NCBI RefSeq assembly: GCF_001424195.1
Contig: NZ_LMOO01000007.1
Span: 186,313 to 250,312 of the forward strand
Direction: 5' to 3'
Length of the DNA: 64,000 nucleotides
From: Cellulomonas sp. Leaf334
GTDB taxonomy: Bacteria; Actinomycetota; Actinomycetes; Actinomycetales; Cellulomonadaceae
Shown: piece after piece, positions 10,501-18,039 of the stretch
Numbering within the stretch: the first letter of the stretch is position 1
Layout of the letters: each line of letters begins with the position of its first letter
The notes under the pieces: model-generated
What the model was told of the DNA's origin: nothing
Seen by the model: the letters and a program-made list of their open reading frames with translations, nothing else
The model's database searches: none
Position numbers and translations under genes: made by a program

Positions 10501-12224
10501 TCGGTCGGGTCCACGTCCCTGAAGCCCCGCCCACGCAGCCACTCCTGAACGAGTGGCAACTCCAGGAAGGACGACCGTACAAGACGGATGCCGGCGGACG
10601 CGCTGAGAGGTGTCCCCTTGAGAAACACGTGACTCGACTCGTCGAGTCTTGACAGGTTCCCCACGCTGTCCGGGATGACCGCCGCGGTCTCCATGTCACG
10701 GAACGTGGCCTCGTCACTGACTGACATGGCCACGCGCAGCGCTGCCGCACAGGATTGGTCAGATCCAGCTTCGACCACGTGCTCGAGCCATCTGCTGGCG
10801 CCCAGTTCACGTGGGATGGCGCGATCAGCATCCCCCCGGACAAGCCGACGTAGCCGAGCTTGGCGCGTCGCGCCCTGGTAGCAGGACCAGTGAGGGAAGT
10901 CGACGGGGCGATCGGGGGCATCACTCCACAGCCGGAAGCTCTCGAGATCGAGACGCAGGTCGAAGTTGGCGTATTGGAGAGCATCGGGCGCGCGCAGAAC
11001 TCCGTCCATGTCGGGGATGCAGGGTGTCTGACTCGCGCGGTCGGGAATTGTGGACGTCAATCGACGGTCGGCGAAGTTGTCGGTTTCACGCCCTCGGGCC
11101 GGCAGATAGTCGAAGTGTCGGGCGGGATCCGCCGGCGTAGATAGGTGCGGCAGGGCCGCCACGACGAGATCGGTCACGACCTCGAGGAGCTCGTCGTTGA
11201 ACTTCCCAGGCTGGAGGTTGGTCCGATCATCGTTGATGTGCCACGGCGCATTGTGGATGCCACGGGTGGAGGTCGAATCCGCCAGGGGGAAGAACGCCCA
11301 GAAACGGCCCAACTCGCGAGTTGTGTCGAGCGGAGCGGCGTAGGTGACGGTGACCTCCGGGCGTCCGATCGCCTGACCGACCTCGGCGAGCGCCTCGGCT
11401 GTGGGTCGGTGGCTCTGCTGCCAAACCATCCATTCACTCGAGGCATCGGCTGCATCAATCAGCCGGTAGCGATGGTCACCCTGGTCCTCACACCGGAACT
11501 CGAGGATGTCGTCGTCGTCGTGGAGGCGGATCCCGAGCGTTTCGACGAAGGGGGCGAAGAGGAGGAACTCCCGTGGAAATTGTTCGAGATCCTTGACCAG
11601 TCGGCCCGCGTCACCGACGAGGGGCAGCCGAACGATCGTCTGCGCCCACTGCCCGAGTTCGGACAGAACGGGGTCCTTGCCGACCTCGGCGACGGCATCC
11701 ACCACCGTCGGCAGTCGAAGTACGGGGTACATGTGTGCGGCTGGCGCGATCTCGCTGAGTTCCCGCTTGCTCTGCACGGCATCGAAACCGAATGACACCG
11801 ACCTGCTCAGGATCATGGGGGTGTCGGTCACCCCCAGCACAGACTTGAAGCCGAGCCCGAAGCGTCCCATCTCATCTCCGCGTTTGTCGCTGAGATAGGC
11901 ATGGCAGACGGCTGTGAGCCCTTCCTCCGAGAACGGTGCACCCTCGTTCGCGCAGTAGAGTGCGCCACCGCGGAGGTGGAGCTCGACCCGGCCACGTCGG
12001 CCCGACCGGCGCAACGCATCTCCCGCGTTCTGAACCAGTTCGAGGATCTGCCGGTTCGCGTATCCGCCGGTACGGAAGCTGTCCTCCTGGCGCCCGTGCT
12101 CACCGACGAGTACGGGATTCGAGCGGTACGCACCCAATGCGCGTTGTCGGTGATCGGCGATCCACTTCACGAGCCCCGGATCCGTCGGCTCCCACTGCTC
12201 TGCACTGGACACGTTCTCCATCAT
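7560..12224 (-). CDS. GHKL (sacsin-like) ATPase fused to a C-terminal SF2 helicase, first gene of the operon
   Basis: 1554 residues. The N-terminal GHKL/HSP90-type ATPase has the N box ELVQNAGDA (62-70, with E62 and N66 kept; the common NADDA reads NAGDA), a G1-like CANEGAPF (91-98) and G2 GRFGLGFKSV (120-129). About 1000 residues of divergent sequence follow. The C-terminus is a complete SF2 helicase: Walker A TGAGKT at 1185-1190, DEAH at 1288-1291, LTATPF, and QMVGRGLRG near 1504-1512. Large GHKL proteins of this type occur in bacterial defence loci, often as separate genes beside helicases; here both ATPases are one polypeptide. It probably acts as a sensor or clamp that controls DNA processing. 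It leads an operon divergent from the methyltransferase gene. Confidence 0.88.
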   Translation of the reverse strand: MMENVSSAEQWEPTDPGLVKWIADHRQRALGAYRSNPVLVGEHGRQEDSFRTGGYANRQILELVQNAGDALRRSGRRGRVELHLRGGALYCANEGAPFSEEGLTAVCHAYLSDKRGDEMGRFGLGFKSVLGVTDTPMILSRSVSFGFDAVQSKRELSEIAPAAHMYPVLRLPTVVDAVAEVGKDPVLSELGQWAQTIVRLPLVGDAGRLVKDLEQFPREFLLFAPFVETLGIRLHDDDDILEFRCEDQGDHRYRLIDAADASSEWMVWQQSHRPTAEALAEVGQAIGRPEVTVTYAAPLDTTRELGRFWAFFPLADSTSTRGIHNAPWHINDDRTNLQPGKFNDELLEVVTDLVVAALPHLSTPADPARHFDYLPARGRETDNFADRRLTSTIPDRASQTPCIPDMDGVLRAPDALQYANFDLRLDLESFRLWSDAPDRPVDFPHWSCYQGATRQARLRRLVRGDADRAIPRELGASRWLEHVVEAGSDQSCAAALRVAMSVSDEATFRDMETAAVIPDSVGNLSRLDESSHVFLKGTPLSASAGIRLVRSSFLELPLVQEWLRGRGFRDVDPTEELRTLASTATLRWGTAEWSAFWGVVKEVAPKDADEILVAHVKKGLALQVLARDGQWHAVGTVVVAGEVAPLDDALVLDDAFHRPHLQVLRVIGVVAEPAITEVAGQDLALLDYRRLQRAAYLADLPARGRPEPQTLSFVEERGPAPLHMLRLFADSADESSRVTWSRKLLSLDAPDQWTLRQGQGSKFPSKTVLAPHLWAVETYGLVDTTWGPREARRALHPELQDLGRLLPVATWRTAAKIPGLARRESMSVDLWREFLHRLPSGGAPGELGELLLEAWRRLPVGEVPLALPAVRGDGYDSVPPGELMLAASNDEATALREQHLPFVTFTDIESAASICEAWGCLPASSKLSVDIVAENPSEAVVLLDRFRRLKDHGAARLDLVELIACSTVERVVTLPDGTASTPEVFAVSGRTIYFDANLDEERLLELISSHYGLDLDSSAISRVLHEADTERIETAKALCRSERNPPAKLRALLPSSVLEAKVPAGLIATVATMPGPSETVDVAELLIHIHGYDVLKHLRRELETFGYSVPERWAGSPPAIAFVRSLGFAAEFAGERGSRREPEEVVQGPPNLKPLHDYQEVLASQIRDLAKPSQSPRRAMLYLPTGAGKTRVTVEALVRSMVARDFSEPVLWIAQSDELCEQGVQTWMEVWRQFGDRPLRVGRLWKGNQLGASDIDASVIVATDAELAVVREKDEYEWLRQPAIIVLDEAHGATGTDITATLRWLGIEQRSTARPFLGLTATPFKGRGEKANQSLAARFGGTVLNALGDDPYDELRRLEVLARVEHAVLPGSAYVLDDPEKKNFAEFKDIPKTVLARIGQDRARTVRLMEDIARRPPAWPILVFTSSVLSAQILSVLLRVNGISSAAVSGATPMLERRRAIEDFRRGDVRVLTNCDVLTQGFDAPKVRALYIARPTFSPNAYIQMVGRGLRGPANGGEPECLVVNVADTFNVFGEQLAYNEFDYLWNVQGGGSN

Positions 12225-12584
12225 GTAGCAGCCGTCCGACAGAAGCCCAAGACTTCACACATTCAGTCCCGGCCCCGGGTCAAGTGCGTGTGTTTGTCCG
12301 TTCGCCCTCCGACGCGAAGCGGCTCTCGGCTTCGCCCTTCGGCCGATCACTCGTGTTTCAGCACAGACTTGCTTGCGTCCACCAACGGGTCTGAGGACGG
12401 CCACGACAGGACCCCGGGGCGCTCCTACAGAGCATCCGCAGGGGCATGCGTCGCCCAATCGCAACCCGGTCAAGCTCCGCGGCCGTTGAGCGATGCGTCA
12501 GTCGGTCCCACCACAGACTCGGGAACATGACCGCACGAGCGAGTCCAACACGGAGTGTCAGTTGGTCGCCGTACGATCACCCAC
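12225..12584. promoter_or_regulatory. Divergent intergenic region between the DISARM-like operon and the methyltransferase gene
   Basis: 360 bases without a convincing gene separate the minus-strand operon from the plus-strand methyltransferase. It must hold both promoters, so it is where expression of the protective methylase and the helicase/nuclease operon would be balanced. A small hairpin is visible: GCGAAGC at 12314-12320 pairs with GCTTCGC at 12329-12335. No regulator gene of the C-protein type lies beside it. I cannot assign -10 or -35 boxes with confidence. Confidence 0.5.
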
Positions 12585-13751
12585 ATGACCGGCATCCCCA
12601 TGATCGACCTCTTCGCAGGCTGCGGTGGCATGACTCAGGGGTTCGTCGAGGAGGGTTTCGATCCTCTCCTGGCCGTCGAGTGGGACAGGGCGGCCGCCGC
12701 GACGTACGCCGCGAATTTTGGGGAAGACCACGTCATCGCTGGCGACATCGCCGACGTGCCCACGAAGGAGATCCCGAGGGCCCGCGTCATCATCGGCGGG
12801 CCGCCGTGCCAAGGCTTCAGCAACCTCGGGCTCAAGGACATCACCGATCCGCGAAACCAGTTGTGGCGCGAGTACCTCCGCTTCGTCAGTGCAGCGAACC
12901 CCGAGGTCTTCGTGATCGAGAACGTGGATCGGTTCTCGAAGAGCCCGGAGTTCCAGATGCTGCTCTCCGAGCAGGACCACGGGACGCTTAAGGATTACGA
13001 CCTGACGCACGCCGTGCTCAACGCTGCCGACTATGGCGTCGCCCAGCGAAGGAAGCGAACCATCGTCATTGGGTCTCGGATCGGCCGGATCGAGATGCCA
13101 GCCCCGACTCACGCGCAGCGGCCCGCCGAGGGAAGCGCGCTCAAGCCGTGGCGGACGTTGCGTGACGTGATCGGTCACCTCCCGGCGAAGCCCGCGTCGA
13201 CCGAGCTCCCCACGGGCGCAGACCGGAAGCGCGACTTCAACGGCGAGACGATGCCCGGCCCGTTCACGGAGCTCGACCTTCACATCAAGCGGAACCCGCG
13301 GGACGAGAGCCTTGAGCGCTACTCGTTCGTCCCGCCGGGTGGTGGCCGATTCGATCTGCCGTACAAACTTCAGTCTCGCTGCTGGCAGGACAAGCCCACG
13401 GGGACGACCGACGTCATGGGCAGAGGTCGCTGGGATGCCCCGTCCGTGACAATCCGTACTGAGTTCTACAAGCCTGAAAAGGGTCAGTACCTGCATCCAC
13501 AGTGGGAGCCAGCGCCAGTTCAAAACCACGGCTACGAGGGCGCGGTCAAGGGCGACCCCGATCGCAGCGTCGACCGCGTGATCACGCACTACGAGGCGTC
13601 CCTCATTCAGGACTTTCCCAAGGACTTCAAGTGGGTCGGAACGAAGATCCAGATCGCGCGTCAGATCGGGAACGCCGTGCCTAGTGGTCTGGCACGTGCG
13701 ATCGCCCGTCAGATTAGGCCGTTTCTGGACGGACGAGTGCCTCCGGCGTAA
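12585..13751 (+). CDS. DNA (cytosine-5) methyltransferase, DrmMII-like or cognate to the NaeI-type enzyme
   Basis: 388 residues starting at the ATG that gives MTGIPMIDLFAGCGG; an in-frame GTG lies 10 codons upstream but this ATG places motif I at the usual distance. Conserved C5-methyltransferase motifs: I DLFAGCGG (8-15), IV GGPPCQGFSN with catalytic Cys75, VI VIENV (110-114), VIII QRRKR (154-158), X RQIGNAVPSGLARAIA at the C-terminus. It methylates cytosine in a specific duplex site using S-adenosylmethionine. It faces an NaeI-type endonuclease tail to tail and is divergent from the DISARM-like operon, so it could protect host DNA from both. Class 2 DISARM uses a 5mC methylase (DrmMII). The site specificity cannot be read from sequence; GCCGGC is a guess from NaeI. 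Confidence 0.93.
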   Translation: MTGIPMIDLFAGCGGMTQGFVEEGFDPLLAVEWDRAAAATYAANFGEDHVIAGDIADVPTKEIPRARVIIGGPPCQGFSNLGLKDITDPRNQLWREYLRFVSAANPEVFVIENVDRFSKSPEFQMLLSEQDHGTLKDYDLTHAVLNAADYGVAQRRKRTIVIGSRIGRIEMPAPTHAQRPAEGSALKPWRTLRDVIGHLPAKPASTELPTGADRKRDFNGETMPGPFTELDLHIKRNPRDESLERYSFVPPGGGRFDLPYKLQSRCWQDKPTGTTDVMGRGRWDAPSVTIRTEFYKPEKGQYLHPQWEPAPVQNHGYEGAVKGDPDRSVDRVITHYEASLIQDFPKDFKWVGTKIQIARQIGNAVPSGLARAIARQIRPFLDGRVPPA

Positions 13752-14637
13752 GCGCCACCCATGCGTCGCCGGAGATGTCGAACCCGCGCGACGTTGCGAG
13801 CTCGAGATCTTCGCGCCAGGTTCCGCAAAGGAGCGTCAGGCCGTGCCGCCCGGCGACAAGGGGCTTGGCCTGACGCGCGCGACGCATCGGATCCCGGTTG
13901 CCGGCGCACACGGTCTCGATCGAAGACCGCGGCATAATGACATTGGGCAGATACCCGAACAGTGCGGTGAGGCGTTCTGTCTGACCAGCACGGGGAGCGA
14001 AGACGACGTCGAGCTGGGGCTGGGTCAGCCGCTTGAGAGGCTCTGGCGGAAGTGGCGTCCAATCGAGAATGGGCAGGGCATATTGTACGAGGGCCGCACT
14101 GACGACCCCCCGTTTCCCATCCTTGTTGGCGCCATCACGAAGCCACGCGCGGTGCGTCCGCATGAGGAACGCGCGGTGGCGCGCGCCTGCGGGGTCCACC
14201 TGGACGAGTAGGCAGATCTCGCACTGGCCCTCGGTCGGGATCATCCAGTTCGATCGCACGGTCGCCTTCAGCTCGACCGGGATCCCCAGGATGGTCGTGT
14301 CGAGCGGGGGCTCCTTCACCAGATTGAGCTCGTTGAGGATCCGGTATTGCAACTTGGTGCCCACGGAAGCCCGCTCGTCCGAGTCGACGTCTGGGCTCAT
14401 GAGGTCGAACCGCCCCGTTCGGGATCCGTCCAGGACGTACCTGATGGCGTCGTCAACCGCACGGGTGAATGCGCGCTCGACCGGCGAAAGTGCCAGCCAG
14501 GCGTAGACCTGCTGGAGTTCGTCGTCATGGTCAGGGGCGGTGAGGTCGTGCGCTTCCCGGACCCGACCAGGACGCGGGTCGGGCGTGCAGACGTCGCCAG
14601 GTGCAGGCAGCGGCGGCTTCGGTGCGGAGTCTGTCAC
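13714..14637 (-). CDS. NaeI-type type II restriction endonuclease
   Basis: 307 residues from a GTG at 14637 (NaeI itself is about 317). It resembles NaeI as I recall it: DGSRTGRFD matches the NaeI segment DGQRTGRW, and IPVELKATV followed by NWMIPTEG matches the NaeI catalytic strand VQVDCKFS then AWMLPPES. The PD-(D/E)xK catalytic lysine is present in ELK. NaeI is a dimer that needs a second effector site and has an N-terminal Endo and C-terminal Topo (winged-helix) domain. At the place of NaeI Leu43, whose Lys substitution turns it into a topoisomerase, this protein has Val by my alignment, so cleavage is expected. Its 3' end overlaps the methyltransferase gene by 38 bases in convergent orientation. 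Confidence 0.85.
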   Translation of the reverse strand: MTDSAPKPPLPAPGDVCTPDPRPGRVREAHDLTAPDHDDELQQVYAWLALSPVERAFTRAVDDAIRYVLDGSRTGRFDLMSPDVDSDERASVGTKLQYRILNELNLVKEPPLDTTILGIPVELKATVRSNWMIPTEGQCEICLLVQVDPAGARHRAFLMRTHRAWLRDGANKDGKRGVVSAALVQYALPILDWTPLPPEPLKRLTQPQLDVVFAPRAGQTERLTALFGYLPNVIMPRSSIETVCAGNRDPMRRARQAKPLVAGRHGLTLLCGTWREDLELATSRGFDISGDAWVALTPEALVRPETA

Positions 14638-14686
14638 GGCACGGACGCTAGCGGACCTGCTGGTGCAGCACTGCACGATAGACGCC

Positions 14687-15094
14687 ATGAGGACGGACGC
14701 TGCGACCAGCGCTCGGATGGCCCGAGTTCGCAATCGCGACACCGCTGCTGAGCTCGCGGTTCGCAAGGAGCTTCATCGGCGCGGGCGCCGATACTTCGTC
14801 CAGCGTGCAGTCTTGCCCGGCAGGCGCAGAGCAGACGTCGTGTTCCCGCGGGCGAAGGTGGCCGTCTTCGTGGATGGGTGCTTCTGGCACTCGTGTCCTG
14901 AGCATGCAACGAGTCCGAAGGCGAACGCCGCCTGGTGGGCAGACAAGCTCGCGCGGAATGTCGCCCGCGATCGGCAGACCGACGCGGACCTTCGGACCGC
15001 CGGGTGGAGCGTCGTTCGGGTGTGGGAGCACCAGTCGGCGTCGGACGCCGCAGACACGATCGAAGCCGCCTTGTGGGACGCGCTCTCCAGCTGA
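14687..15094 (+). CDS. vsr: Very short patch repair (Vsr) endonuclease
   Basis: 135 residues from an ATG 50 bases from the divergent endonuclease start; a longer frame upstream is excluded because it would run into that gene. Vsr signatures: SARMARVRNRDTAAELAVRK at the N-terminus, RRADVVFPRAKVAVFVDGCFWH (catalytic Asp and the FWH zinc/active site region), CPEH and KLARNVARD, then RVWEHQ. Vsr nicks 5' of the mismatched T at T:G mispairs that arise when 5-methylcytosine deaminates, so it limits the mutagenic cost of the neighbouring cytosine methyltransferase. Its presence is independent support that the methylase makes 5mC. Confidence 0.93.
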   Translation: MRTDAATSARMARVRNRDTAAELAVRKELHRRGRRYFVQRAVLPGRRRADVVFPRAKVAVFVDGCFWHSCPEHATSPKANAAWWADKLARNVARDRQTDADLRTAGWSVVRVWEHQSASDAADTIEAALWDALSS

Positions 15095-15139
15095 GCCCAG
15101 GTGCCGCCGTGAAGACGCGCGCCGACGGCTATCGTCTCG

Positions 15140-15410
15140 GTCGCGCCCGCCTCCTTCGCTGAGGACCTCTGCAAATACCGAACGAATGGCAGGCTCAACG
15201 CATTCGACACGAAGGATGACCTCAGCGTCGAGATCGGTGAAGCACTCTTCGACGTGCTCGGCGACAGCCGCGTCCGAACGGATGAGAAGGAGGAGCCCGT
15301 GTGGTTGCCGTTCTCGAACGCTGATTGCTATCGATGTCGAACTACAGCACCTCGCGAAGCTCATCGTCCAGATGTCGGCCGCCGCCCGTGGTCCACCTTC
15401 GCGACCGTAG
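15140..15410 (+). pseudogene. Frame-disrupted coding remnant, function unknown
   Basis: Within the gap after vsr, one plus-strand frame reads a protein-like stretch (EDLCKYRTNGRLNAFDTKDD, then VEIGEALFDVLGDSRVRTDE and PVWLPFSNA), then turns to nonsense near 15320. A neighbouring frame takes over with LIAIDVELQHLAKLIVQMSA and stops at 15410. The two pieces look like one gene broken by a small indel near 15318-15323. No start codon with a ribosome site is clear and no family is recognised. Confidence 0.4.
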
Positions 15411-15467
15411 CGGCCGGCCAGTGCACACACATCACAAGGTGATGCTCTCGCCGATTAACTCTCATGG

Positions 15468-16544
15468 GTGCCGGCGCTCTGCGAGCATCGCTTCGTGACA
15501 AGGGCCAGCGCAGACGACAGGTCCCGATCGACCCCGGCCCGGCGACACCACGTGGTGTCGAAGTTCTACCTGCGGTACTTCGCAGACGAGCGCCAGCAGG
15601 TCAGGACCGTCATGCTGCCCGGCGACCGGTCGTTCAATCAGAGCATCCGCGACGCTTCCGTCAACACCGACTTCTACACCGTCGTCGACAAGAAGGGGCA
15701 GGAGTCGGATGCGGTAGAGCAGGCTCTGGCGGAGTTGGAGGGACTGGCGGCGCCAGCGTGGAGGGCGATGGCCGACGGCGTGTGGCCACTGCCGGAGGAG
15801 CATCGGGTCGCGATGGCGGGCTGGCTGGCTCTGCAACTCCTGCGAGGTACCAGTATGCGGGACTCGATGAGCGAGATCGCGTCTCACGCCCTGCTGCTCG
15901 AAGTCATCCTCGGCGGACGCGAACGACTGCGTCGGGCGCTGACCGAGGCAGGCCAAACAGCCGACGACGCGACGGTGGACCGCGAGTGGGTGGACTTGTT
16001 CAAGGACCCCCCGCGTGCACGGGTCCATGCCAACCATCACATGCAGCAGCTCGGGCAGATGCTGCCGCGTGTCACCCAGTCACTTCTAGATCGCTGCTGG
16101 CTTCTGACCGTTTTCCAGCGCAAGGCACTCGCGACCAGCGACCACCCCGTCTACGTCGTCCCAAACCACGACATGACGGTGGTCGGAATGGGAACCGGCA
16201 TCGCGACCGCGACGGTCATTCATGCTCCACTCACGCGGCGCCACTCGTTGGCGATGTACGACCCATCAGCCGTTCCGCCCGCCCTCGCGGACCTCGGCGA
16301 CTCCTCCTTCCCCGGCGTTGCCGCGACTGCGCTGTACAGCAACTCCTGCACGGTGAACAGCGCGCGAAGGTTCCTGTTCCACCATCCCGACGACACACCA
16401 TTGACCGGGATCGACCTCCACGGGCCGCGAGAGCGAGAGGTCGCCGTGCATGCACAGCTATGGGGGTGGCTCCGCGAGGATGATCGTCAGGTGTTGGTGG
16501 ACGTCGGTTTCGGCCCGGGTGACCTCGACGCACTCCTCGCGTAG
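15468..16544 (+). CDS. DUF4238 domain-containing protein
   Basis: 358 residues from the GTG at 15468; a GTG at 15495 (VTRASADD) is an equally plausible start. The DUF4238 hallmark is the N-terminal RRHHVVSKFYLRYFA, followed by a helical middle region and TSDHPVYVV near the centre. The biochemical role of DUF4238 is not known to me; members are often found singly in accessory regions, including near defence genes. Here it follows the restriction-modification block in the same orientation but 370 bases away, so it is probably a separate unit. Confidence 0.8.
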   Translation: MPALCEHRFVTRASADDRSRSTPARRHHVVSKFYLRYFADERQQVRTVMLPGDRSFNQSIRDASVNTDFYTVVDKKGQESDAVEQALAELEGLAAPAWRAMADGVWPLPEEHRVAMAGWLALQLLRGTSMRDSMSEIASHALLLEVILGGRERLRRALTEAGQTADDATVDREWVDLFKDPPRARVHANHHMQQLGQMLPRVTQSLLDRCWLLTVFQRKALATSDHPVYVVPNHDMTVVGMGTGIATATVIHAPLTRRHSLAMYDPSAVPPALADLGDSSFPGVAATALYSNSCTVNSARRFLFHHPDDTPLTGIDLHGPREREVAVHAQLWGWLREDDRQVLVDVGFGPGDLDALLA

Positions 16545-16608
16545 GAAGGCCGGCCAGATTTGGCCGCATCGATTCGCAGCCAACGTTGAAAGGCAGCAGG
16601 CAGCCGAC

Positions 16609-17289
16609 TCAAAGTCCGTCGACGCCAGGAAAGTCGTCAGCACCGCCCCATGAGATGGGAAGCGACTCGACCCACGCCACATCCCCACCCCAGCTCGCCA
16701 GGGTCGCGAACGCGTCATCCTTCACGCGTTGGTTCGCGGACAAGAGGAACGCGACCGCCTCGCGAGGGAACGCCCAGCCCCAGTCCGTCTCGTTCGGTCG
16801 GGGCAGGCGCCACTCGCGCTCATGGAGCCACTCACTGCGAGTCCCAAGCTGGTCGACGAAGCGGTTGCCTATACCGATCTCAGGCGGGCCTTCCCAGCCC
16901 GGCCAGAGACGAACCCCCATCGACCGCGCCGGCTCGGAGAGGTTCGAGTTCTGCCAGTCCGTCCACTGGTCGCCCCGGACGTAGTAAGCGGGTCCTCCGC
17001 CGGCGTCCCAGATGAACTGCTTGTGGAACCCGATGCCCACATTCCGGCCCATGCCGGAGAGAGCTCGACGCGTCGACTGCGTGAAGCATGCAACCGGCCA
17101 CACCGTGTCGAACGGCTGGCTGTATCTCAGGACCGCGCGATGAAGGATCGACACCACGCGCTCCCACGGCAGGAGGTCTTGGATCTCCTTCGGGACGCCC
17201 GGCGACTCCGCGCCGAAGCGGCTTGTGTAGTGAATCAAGAAGTCCGGTAGATCCCGGCTTTGGCGCGTCGCGAGTGGGAGTTGGGGCAC
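16609..17289 (-). CDS. DUF2971-like hypothetical protein
   Basis: 226 residues from a GTG. It shows IHYTSRFG near the N-terminus, VACFTQSTRRAL, then YVRGDQW and SEWLHEREWRLPR. The order of a short N-terminal segment, a CFTQS-type strand and an E-WR motif is typical of DUF2971-like proteins found in defence islands and near abortive-infection genes. No catalytic function is established. It stands alone between two plus-strand genes. The family resemblance is from memory of motif order, so the label is tentative. Confidence 0.65.
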   Translation of the reverse strand: MPQLPLATRQSRDLPDFLIHYTSRFGAESPGVPKEIQDLLPWERVVSILHRAVLRYSQPFDTVWPVACFTQSTRRALSGMGRNVGIGFHKQFIWDAGGGPAYYVRGDQWTDWQNSNLSEPARSMGVRLWPGWEGPPEIGIGNRFVDQLGTRSEWLHEREWRLPRPNETDWGWAFPREAVAFLLSANQRVKDDAFATLASWGGDVAWVESLPISWGGADDFPGVDGL

Positions 17290-17571
17290 GCGTCGAGTGT
17301 GCCCGAGCCAAGCCCAGAGGGGCAGACCAGGTTGATCGATCGAGCGGGAACGGGCTGGTTCGGCTTCCGCTTGAGGCGGCGCTTCTTGGAAGCTCCCTGC
17401 CGTGCGCCGAACGCACCGCGAGCTGGCGGCGAGGTTTCGACCTGCTCGATCGACAGTTCTCCGCTCTGCCAGAGCGTGTCTCCGTTCTGGTCCGAACTAG
17501 GACGCTAGTGGGTGCTCGATCGCGTGAGCGCCGTTCTGTACGTTGCCCGCGCCGAGCGCTCGACTGCCAGG

Positions 17572-17931
17572 ATGCACCCCATGGGACTGAAGCTGCGCAA
17601 GGGCGAGAAGATATCGATGAAGGGGCGGAACATCACAGTCACGGACACTGCCTTCGAGTGCTTACCGAGGGTGCGTGACCGGCTCGTCGAGGCTGCCCTG
17701 GCTCGCGAGCTCGTCACCTATGGCGAGTTGCGTCAAGAGTTGGAACTGCCCTACCTCGTGCAAGGAATGGGTCGACTCCTGGACCTGCTCTCCGAAGACT
17801 GCTTCAGGCGCAATGAGCCGTCTCTTGCGAGCATCGTGGTCAATGCCTCGACCGGTGAGGTCGGCGATGACTTCGACGGTGACCCTGCAGCCGAAAGAGA
17901 GCGGGTCTTCGACCGCAAGCACTGGTCGTAG
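17572..17931 (+). CDS. Small hypothetical protein
   Basis: 119 residues from the ATG at 17572; a second ATG three codons on (MGLKLRKGEK) may be the true start. Readable features are a short basic N-terminus, a predicted helical segment LVTYGELRQELELPY that looks like a winged-helix or helix-turn-helix element, and a C-terminal segment PSLASIVVNASTGEVGDDF. I do not recognise a family. Codon use is ordinary for the genome. It is convergent with the disrupted minus-strand gene that follows. Confidence 0.6.
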   Translation: MHPMGLKLRKGEKISMKGRNITVTDTAFECLPRVRDRLVEAALARELVTYGELRQELELPYLVQGMGRLLDLLSEDCFRRNEPSLASIVVNASTGEVGDDFDGDPAAERERVFDRKHWS

Positions 17932-18039
17932 CGGTCGGAGCCCCGTCCTGGCCGGCGCCATAGGTGACCGTGGTACGCCGGGCGTAACCCGGCAGTCGCA
18001 CGTTTCGTCGCTGCATGGTTAGGCCATCCCCGTGGCCGC

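Noticed and set aside
14540..14686. N-terminal extension of the Vsr frame
   Set aside because: The extra 49 codons overlap the start of the divergent endonuclease gene and do not look like Vsr; the ATG at 14687 gives a normal-length protein.
12585..15094. Avoidance of GCCGGC as evidence for NaeI specificity
   Set aside because: GCCGGC occurs in the window, including inside the endonuclease gene, so there is no visible avoidance; specificity cannot be inferred this way.
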